Shown: positions 6,135-10,039 of the stretch, in pieces
How positions within the stretch are numbered: the stretch's first letter is position 1
Layout: each line of letters begins with the position of its first letter
NCBI GenBank assembly: GCA_035293845.1
Contig: DATGMB010000057.1
Location: forward strand, 1-10,039
Reading direction: 5' to 3'
Source of the DNA: DATGMB01 sp035293845
Lineage (GTDB): Bacteria; Acidobacteriota; Terriglobia; Bryobacterales; Bryobacteraceae
Length of the DNA stretch: 10,039 nt
The notes under the pieces: model-generated
Databases searched by the model: none
What the model was told of the DNA's origin: nothing
The model's input: only the letters and a program-made list of their open reading frames with translations
Translations under genes and position numbers: made by a program

Positions 6135-8003
6135 ATGGAACTCCGTGAAAAGGCAGCGCAGCTTCCCCTCGCGCCCGGAGTGTACCTCTACAAAGATGCC
6201 GGCGGCCGCGTCATCTACGTCGGCAAGGCGAAGATCCTGCGCAACCGCGTCCGCAGCTACTTCCTCGACGACAAGCTCGCGGACGTCAAGACCGGCACCC
6301 TCATCTCCGAAGCCCGCGATGTCGACTACATCCTGGTCGACAACGAAAAGGAAGCGCTGGCCCTCGAAAACAACCTCATCAAGCAGTACAAGCCGCGCTT
6401 CAACGTGCTGCTCCGGGACGACAAGACCTACCCATACATCAAGCTGACCAACGAGCGATTCCCGCGCGTCTACGTCACCCGCCGCCTCAAGAAGGACGGC
6501 GCCACCTACTTCGGCCCGTACTTCCCGGCCAACCTCGCGCACCGCCTCGTGCACTTCATTCACCGGTTTTTCCAGGTGCCCTCCTGCAAGGTCGACCTGA
6601 CGCGCTTCCATCCCAAGCCCTGCCTGCAATACCACATCCACCGCTGCCTCGGGCCGTGCGTCGAGGGCCTCACGACGCATGAAATCTTCTCCCGCGCCGT
6701 GCGCGACGTCCGCCTCTTCCTCGAAGGCCGCCATGGCGATCTGGCCCGCGAACTCCGCGCCCGCATGGAAGCCGCTTCCGAAGAGATGCGCTTCGAGGAG
6801 GCCGCCGGGCTCCGCGACCTGCTCGCCACCGTCGACGAGATCGAGCAGCGCCAGAAAATGGCCGCCGCCAAGGGCGACGACGCCGATATCTTCGCCTGCT
6901 ATGCCGAGCCGCCGCTGGTCGCGCTGAATCTCTTCCACCTCCGCAACGGCCAGATCGTCGACCGCCGCGAATTCTTCTGGGAGGACCAGACCGAATTCGA
7001 TGAACCGCAGTTCTTCTCTTCGCTCCTCAAGCAGCTCTACCTCGACCAGCAGTACATTCCCGGCGAAATCCACGTCCCGGTCGAATTCGAGGACCGCGAG
7101 GCGCTGGAAGAGCTGCTTTCCGAAAAGCGCAACCGCCGCGTCGAGATCCGTACACCGCAGCGCGGGCAGAAAAAGGCGCTGCTCGGCCTGGTGCAGACCA
7201 ACGCGAAGCACAGCTTCGACGCCCGCTTCCGCGTTCTGAAACCTTCGTCCCGCGCCATTCAGGAGGCGCTCCAGGACGCCCTCAACCTGCCCTCCGCGCC
7301 CGAGCGCATCGAGTGCTTCGACATTTCGCATATTCAGGGCACGGACAAGGTCGCGAGCATGGTGGTCTGGGAAAACGGCCGCATGAAGAAGGCGGATTAC
7401 CGCAAGTTCATCATCCGCACTGTCATCGGCAATGACGATTTCGCCAGCATGCGCGAGGTCGTCACGCGCCGCTACACCCGCGTGCAGGAGGAAAAACTGC
7501 CCATGCCGGGGCTGGTGCTGATCGATGGCGGGATCGGCCAGTTGCACGCCGCCGCCGAGGCGCTCGAAGCCATCGGCATCAGCGACCAGCCGCTCGCTTC
7601 GATCGCCAAGCGCGAGGAGATCATCTACGTCTACGGGCAGGAAGACGAGCCGATCGTCCTCGACCGCTTTTCGCCCATTCTGCACCTGGTGCAATCCATC
7701 CGCGACGAGGCGCACCGCTTCGCCATCACCTTCCACCGCTCGCGCCGCGCCGCGCGGCAGTTGACCTCGGAGCTGGAGGCGATCCCCGGCATCGGTGGAA
7801 AAACTGTGCAAAAGCTGTTGAAACATTTTGGGAGTTCGGAGCTCGTCCGGGCCGCTTCGGAGGACCAGTTAACTGCCGTGGTCGGCCGCGCCGCCGCCCG
7901 CAAAGTGCGGTCGCATTATGTATCCTTGCAGCATGACGCGAATCCCGAAAGCGACCTGGTTTCTATTACCCCTGCTGCTGACGGCTCAAATAAGCCGTCA
8001 TGA
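6135..8003 (+). CDS. uvrC: UvrABC excinuclease subunit C
   Basis: This 622-residue protein makes the 3' and 5' incisions around a DNA lesion after UvrAB loading. The GIY-YIG nuclease occupies about 12-95, with GVY (15-17), YVG (28-30), R40 and the metal-binding glutamate E78 in 'LENNLIKQYKPRFN'. C151, C163, C171 and C175 have the x11-x7-x3 spacing known for the UvrC iron-sulfur cluster. A UVR domain (about 201-237) binds UvrB. The RNase H-like nuclease has its triad at D396 ('CFDISH'), D464 ('LIDGG') and H527 ('DEAHR'). The helix-hairpin-helix DNA-binding region ('IPGIGGKTVQKLL') spans about 545-600. The ATG at 6135 gives the usual 'MELREKAAQLPLAPGVYLYK' start; an in-frame ATG at 6039 would add 32 unrelated residues and lies upstream of the -10. 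The last 24 codons overlap the next gene in another frame. Confidence 0.97.
   Translation: MELREKAAQLPLAPGVYLYKDAGGRVIYVGKAKILRNRVRSYFLDDKLADVKTGTLISEARDVDYILVDNEKEALALENNLIKQYKPRFNVLLRDDKTYPYIKLTNERFPRVYVTRRLKKDGATYFGPYFPANLAHRLVHFIHRFFQVPSCKVDLTRFHPKPCLQYHIHRCLGPCVEGLTTHEIFSRAVRDVRLFLEGRHGDLARELRARMEAASEEMRFEEAAGLRDLLATVDEIEQRQKMAAAKGDDADIFACYAEPPLVALNLFHLRNGQIVDRREFFWEDQTEFDEPQFFSSLLKQLYLDQQYIPGEIHVPVEFEDREALEELLSEKRNRRVEIRTPQRGQKKALLGLVQTNAKHSFDARFRVLKPSSRAIQEALQDALNLPSAPERIECFDISHIQGTDKVASMVVWENGRMKKADYRKFIIRTVIGNDDFASMREVVTRRYTRVQEEKLPMPGLVLIDGGIGQLHAAAEALEAIGISDQPLASIAKREEIIYVYGQEDEPIVLDRFSPILHLVQSIRDEAHRFAITFHRSRRAARQLTSELEAIPGIGGKTVQKLLKHFGSSELVRAASEDQLTAVVGRAAARKVRSHYVSLQHDANPESDLVSITPAADGSNKPS
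7921..7926 (+). promoter_or_regulatory. Possible -10 (TATCCT) inside uvrC for the PPC-domain gene
   Basis: TATCCT lies 6 bases before the ATG at 7933, inside the end of uvrC. It fits TANNNT and has the leaderless spacing seen at other genes here. No -35 was recognised. Without it the gene would depend on uvrC read-through, and no Shine-Dalgarno is visible. Confidence 0.3.
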
Positions 8004-8475
8004 GATCACCACGGCGGTAAGCCCGGAGGATTCCAAGCCCAACAGCGAGCAGGTTCCCGCGGCATACGCCATCCCGACGCAGTTCGAGCGCGTGGTCGTT
8101 CTGCGGTTCAAATACGACACCGATCTGCTCGCCGGCCTGGAGCAGATGGTGAAGCAGCAGAAGATCCGCAACGGCGTCATCCTGAACGGCTTCGGCTCGG
8201 TGCGGAATTACCAGATCCACCAGGTCAGCAACCGCACGCTGCCCTCGAAAAACACCTTCGTCAAGGACCCCACCGGCCCCGCCGACATCGCCGCCATGAG
8301 CGGCTACGTGCTCAACGGCCGCCTGCACCCGCACATCACCCTGGCCACGCCCGACCGCGCCTTCGGCGGCCACCTGGAGCCGGGGACGAACGTGTTCACC
8401 TTCGCCGTGGTGACCATCGGGGTGCTGCCGGACGGGCTGGATTTGGGGAAGCTGGACGATAAGAATTACCGGTGA
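7933..8475 (+). CDS. Exported PPC/DUF296-domain protein
   Basis: This is a 180-residue protein. The N terminus 'MTRIPKATWFLLPLLLTAQ' is a signal peptide, so the protein should be periplasmic or membrane-anchored. Residues about 52-165 form a PPC (DUF296) domain: 'ERVVVLRFKYDTDLLAGLE', 'NGVILNGFGSVRNYQIH', and the signature around 'LHPHITLATPDRAFGGHLEP' with H132, H134 and H147. These histidines are placed like the metal-binding ones in prokaryotic PPC proteins. Plant AHL proteins use this domain with AT-hooks; bacterial versions are usually cytoplasmic single-domain proteins of unknown function, so a signal peptide is notable. The ATG at 7933 is preferred over 7918 because it starts the signal peptide and follows TATCCT by 6 bases. 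The first 71 bases overlap uvrC in the +1 frame. A function in DNA binding is unlikely if it is exported. Confidence 0.8.
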   Translation: MTRIPKATWFLLPLLLTAQISRHEITTAVSPEDSKPNSEQVPAAYAIPTQFERVVVLRFKYDTDLLAGLEQMVKQQKIRNGVILNGFGSVRNYQIHQVSNRTLPSKNTFVKDPTGPADIAAMSGYVLNGRLHPHITLATPDRAFGGHLEPGTNVFTFAVVTIGVLPDGLDLGKLDDKNYR

Positions 8476-8506
8476 ACCCGAAGGCGGCGCAATCCATCTT
8501 GCTCGG

Positions 8507-8515
8507 TGATAGCCT
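8507..8515 (+). promoter_or_regulatory. Possible extended -10 (TGA-TAGCCT), leaderless antitoxin start
   Basis: TGATAGCCT ends 6 bases before the ATG at 8522. The TGn and TANNNT parts and the spacing match the arrangement before the TPR gene. The hexamer itself is weak and no -35 is evident in the 31 bases back to the preceding stop. Confidence 0.35.
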
Positions 8516-8521
8516 GAAAGC

Positions 8522-8716
8522 ATGAGCAGGCAAACCGCCGAGCTACTGGAAGCGTTCGAGGCTCTGCCGGAAGACGAAAAGCGCGCCTTCACCGTCGAAT
8601 TCCTGCGTCGCGCAATTCCGTTCGATTCCGGCCCGCTGGACGATGCGGAGACCGCATACGCGGCCGATCAGTTGCTCACCGCTTTAGACGAGAACGATGA
8701 TTCCGGCGCGAGGTGA
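8522..8716 (+). CDS. Small acidic antitoxin-like protein upstream of MazF remnant
   Basis: This encodes 64 residues rich in Glu, Asp and Ala, with a predicted helical N-terminal half ('TAELLEAFEALPEDEKRAF', 'VEFLRRAI') and an acidic tail ending 'TALDENDDSGAR'. No ribbon-helix-helix or AbrB signature is obvious. The call as antitoxin rests mainly on context: it directly precedes and overlaps a MazF/PemK-type toxin by 20 bases (8697-8716), the usual arrangement of type II modules. The acidic tail suits wrapping a basic toxin. The 'LPEDEKR' helix followed by 'L...E....AD...LD' resembles short partners of MazF-like toxins in other genomes, as I recall them. The reading frame is intact although the toxin frame is broken, as expected if the toxin was lost first. 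A TANNNT element sits 6 bases upstream. Confidence 0.65.
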   Translation: MSRQTAELLEAFEALPEDEKRAFTVEFLRRAIPFDSGPLDDAETAYAADQLLTALDENDDSGAR

Positions 8717-9012
8717 GGTCTGGCTGTTCGACCTCGGCATGGAGGCGAAGGTCCGGCCTGGCCTGGATCATGAGTGTTCCCTATGAGGAAACGGATCGCG
8801 CCCTTGTTACCATCGTGCCGCACACCACCAGTTTGCGCGGCTCCCGTTACGAGATTGCCGTGGACGTGCCGTTTCTCAGACCGGGTGCCTTTGCGGTGCA
8901 GAGCATGGCGACGTATCCGAACGTCCGGGCAGTTCGCAAGTTGGGCACCTTGAGGGCGGCGGACTTCAACAGAGTCCTTTCAGGGCTGCTCTCCTGGCTC
9001 GGACACGGTTAG
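8697..9012 (+). pseudogene. MazF/PemK-type endoribonuclease toxin, one +1 frameshift
   Basis: The ATG at 8697 opens 'MIPARGEVWLFDLGMEAKV' and 'RPGL', the MazF N terminus with the RGEVW strand and VRP. The frame then runs into a TGA at 8784-8786 after 29 residues. If one G of the GG at 8765-8766 is dropped, reading continues 'IMSVPYEETDRALVTIVPHT' through 'TSLRGSRYEIAVDVPFL' to the TAG at 9010-9012. The repaired protein has 104 residues, normal for the family. MazF toxins cut mRNA at specific sites; the arginine of the VRP motif (R20) and the threonines of 'VPHTTSL' correspond to the known catalytic Arg and Thr positions. Starting at the internal ATG at 8770 would lose R20, so the gene as read should be inactive. 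Its last 33 bases overlap the convergent glycosyltransferase gene. A base-call error cannot be excluded. Confidence 0.8.
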
Positions 9013-9774
9013 CACCCCAAACCGCGCCACCCGCACATTCGGACCCCGCGGGCCCCAGACGGCCGGATCTGTCGGACCGAACAGCGCCAGCACCGGCGTC
9101 CCCAGCGCCGCGGCCAGGTGCGTGATGCCGCTATCGTTCCCGATGTACAGCCGCGCGCGGGCCAACCAGCAGGCGAGGTCGTAGAGATTCTCCATCATCA
9201 CCGCGCCTTCGAGCGGCGGATCTTCCGGGCCGCGGCACCAGCGGACCGGCATCTGCCGCGACAGCCCTTCCGCCACGCGGCGGAAGTTTTCGAGCGGCCA
9301 ATTCTTGCGAAAACTGCTCGAAAACGGGTGAATTACCGCGAAATTCTCGCGCGCGGACGGGATGGAAATGCGCGGGACGCCGTCCGACTCGCACGGCGCG
9401 AACGTGCGCGCCTGCTCCAGGTAGAAATCGGCGGCATGGCACCCGGCCGCATCCGGCGGCAGTGCCGGGAAAAACGTGAACGGCAGGCGCAGTTCGCGCA
9501 CCAGCTCGCGGAAGTCCGGCCGGTTGGCGCCGTACCAGGAAATAATCGAATCGAAGCCGCGCAGATCGTCGATCAGGCGCGGCGGCGGGTCGGCGATGCC
9601 GAGCAGGTCGAGCCCGGTCGAGGCGATCGGCCGCGCGCGATCGGCAAACCGCGCCAGCGGCACGTTCTGCCCCGCGGTCCACACCTCCGTGTATCCGGCG
9701 CGCAGGCATTCCAGGGCCGGAATCGAGAGGATAAAATCCCCGATGGCGCCCGGACGGATGAGCAATCGGCGCAT
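8980..9774 (-). CDS. Glycosyltransferase family 9 (heptosyltransferase-like)
   Basis: This is a 264-residue GT-B protein of the ADP-heptose:LPS heptosyltransferase family. The N-terminal signature is 'LLIRPGAIGDFILSIPALE' (4-22). The donor-binding C-terminal half has 'FAVIHPFSSSFRKNWP' (145-160), 'ENFRRVAEGL' (162-171) and the family motif 'YIGNDSGITHLAAALGTPV' (210-228) followed by 'LFGPTDPAVWGPRG'. It likely adds a sugar to lipopolysaccharide core or another envelope glycan on the cytoplasmic face of the membrane. At 264 residues it is clearly shorter than WaaC/WaaF (about 320-350), with a compact N-terminal domain. No other LPS gene is in view, so donor and acceptor are unknown. The ATG at 9774 starts directly at the first beta strand; no Shine-Dalgarno is present. 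The 3' end overlaps the MazF remnant by 33 bases. Confidence 0.88.
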   Translation of the reverse strand: MRRLLIRPGAIGDFILSIPALECLRAGYTEVWTAGQNVPLARFADRARPIASTGLDLLGIADPPPRLIDDLRGFDSIISWYGANRPDFRELVRELRLPFTFFPALPPDAAGCHAADFYLEQARTFAPCESDGVPRISIPSARENFAVIHPFSSSFRKNWPLENFRRVAEGLSRQMPVRWCRGPEDPPLEGAVMMENLYDLACWLARARLYIGNDSGITHLAAALGTPVLALFGPTDPAVWGPRGPNVRVARFGVLTVSEPGEQP

Positions 9775-9781
9775 CGAGCCA

Positions 9782-9790
9782 AGTATCGCA
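9782..9790 (-). promoter_or_regulatory. Possible extended -10 (TGC-GATACT) for the glycosyltransferase gene
   Basis: The minus strand reads TGCGATACT; the hexamer matches TATAAT at 4 of 6 positions and ends 7 bases before the ATG at 9774. The TGn extension and the spacing agree with a leaderless start. No -35 was recognised. Confidence 0.32.
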
Positions 9791-9813
9791 AAACGCGTGC
9801 CGCGAGCTGCGTT

Positions 9814-9822
9814 TTATCCACA
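9814..9822 (+). promoter_or_regulatory. Consensus DnaA-box sequence
   Basis: TTATCCACA is an exact match to the E. coli R1-type DnaA box. It lies 39 bases upstream of the glycosyltransferase start. A related but imperfect GAATCCACG begins 3 bases after it. No dnaA, dnaN or cluster of boxes is present, so this is not evidence of an origin; it may be a regulatory site or chance. Confidence 0.3.
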
Positions 9823-9937
9823 GCGAATCCACGGGGCGAGCGCCGTAACCGGCTCGAAACACGGCTGAAATAATCTGAGGAAAACGGCGCTTTCGCGCAC
9901 AGAAAACCGTTGACCGGAACTGTGAGCAGGAGCATAT

Positions 9938-10006
9938 TTGAACACGGGTTCCAAGAGGTTTGAGGAACAGCAAGCCAGCGGAAACGTAGCGGACCTGAAA
10001 CGGTGA
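9938..10006 (+). CDS. Possible short or broken reading frame with a good ribosome-binding site
   Basis: A TTG at 9938 is preceded by AGGAG (9928-9932) with 5 bases between, one of the few good Shine-Dalgarno sequences in the window. It opens 22 codons, 'MNTGSKRFEEQQASGNVADL' then KR, to a TGA at 10004. The composition looks coding. If one A of the AAA at 9998-10000 were extra, the frame would run on as 'NGDPAPVTLAIET' to the window edge. It could therefore be the start of a larger gene disrupted in the same way as two others here, or no gene at all. Confidence 0.22.
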   Translation: MNTGSKRFEEQQASGNVADLKR

Positions 10007-10039
10007 TCCGGCGCCGGTAACACTAGCGATAGAGACGGC

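Larger units (their letters stand above)
9775..10039. other. Largely non-coding right edge of the window
   Basis: No convincing long gene lies in these 265 bases. They hold the putative glycosyltransferase -10, the DnaA-box sequence, an extended -10-like TGA-AATAAT at 9866-9874 (+) that could drive a gene to the right, and a short frame from 9938. The minus-strand open frame here has no family-like features. No tRNA, RNase P, tmRNA or SRP RNA signature was recognised. Confidence 0.4.

Noticed and set aside
6099..7826. Minus-strand open frame of 575 codons
   Set aside because: It is antisense to uvrC, whose motifs are all present. Its sequence is low-complexity Val/Glu/Asp/Leu text typical of the reverse frame of a GC-rich gene.
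9910..9938. Promoter-like TTGACC-17-CATATT on the plus strand
   Set aside because: The -10 is weak and overlaps the AGGAG/TTG start signal; both cannot serve the same short frame. Left as a possibility only.
1..10039. CRISPR array, tRNA/rRNA, insertion sequence, prophage or biosynthetic cluster
   Set aside because: I saw no regularly spaced repeats, cloverleaf or rRNA sequence, transposase or integrase motifs, or runs of biosynthetic enzymes. The methyltransferase and DHFR-fold genes alone do not make a cluster.

Overview
The window looks like a chromosomal segment of a GC-rich Gram-negative bacterium, most likely an acidobacterium of the Solibacter/Bryobacter type. This is inferred from the left-edge receptor, whose 'APRIGFAYR...VIRGGFGVYY' barrel segments and 'FFQLAAKLFF' end match the Oar-like TonB receptors that are abundant in that phylum, and from the style of the neighbouring proteins. 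There is no rRNA or taxonomic marker, so the assignment is an inference. I see no tRNA, rRNA, CRISPR array, transposase, integrase or phage gene.

Layout, left to right. Bases 1-2409 (+) hold the C-terminal part of a TonB-dependent receptor, a period-8 inverted repeat, and a small outer-membrane beta-barrel protein, closed by a GC-rich hairpin. Bases 2473-3850 (-) hold a dihydrofolate-reductase-fold protein and a SAM methyltransferase. Bases 3931-4370 (+) are a small four-helix membrane protein gene broken by two single-base insertions. Bases 4387-6066 (-) hold a secreted TPR protein and a compact penicillin-binding transpeptidase with a good sigma-70-type promoter of its own. Bases 6135-8003 (+) are uvrC, whose last 71 bases also encode the signal peptide of an exported PPC/DUF296-domain protein (7933-8475). 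Bases 8522-9012 (+) are a small antitoxin-like gene overlapping a frameshifted MazF-type toxin. Bases 8980-9774 (-) are a glycosyltransferase family 9 gene that overlaps the toxin tail to tail. The last 265 bases are largely non-coding, with a consensus DnaA box and a possible short reading frame.

The genes do not form one pathway. They are short transcription units in both orientations: envelope functions (receptor, barrel, transpeptidase, TPR, GT9), DNA repair (uvrC), and small accessory genes. Two patterns cut across them. First, several genes have a TANNNT-like -10 hexamer only 6-7 bases before the start codon and no Shine-Dalgarno sequence, which suggests leaderless mRNAs. Second, three single-base insertions disrupt two otherwise well-preserved genes, which means either recent gene decay or base-calling errors. 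I did not find a convincing new multi-gene system; the most interesting points are the leaderless-start pattern, the uvrC/PPC overprinting and the broken MazF module.
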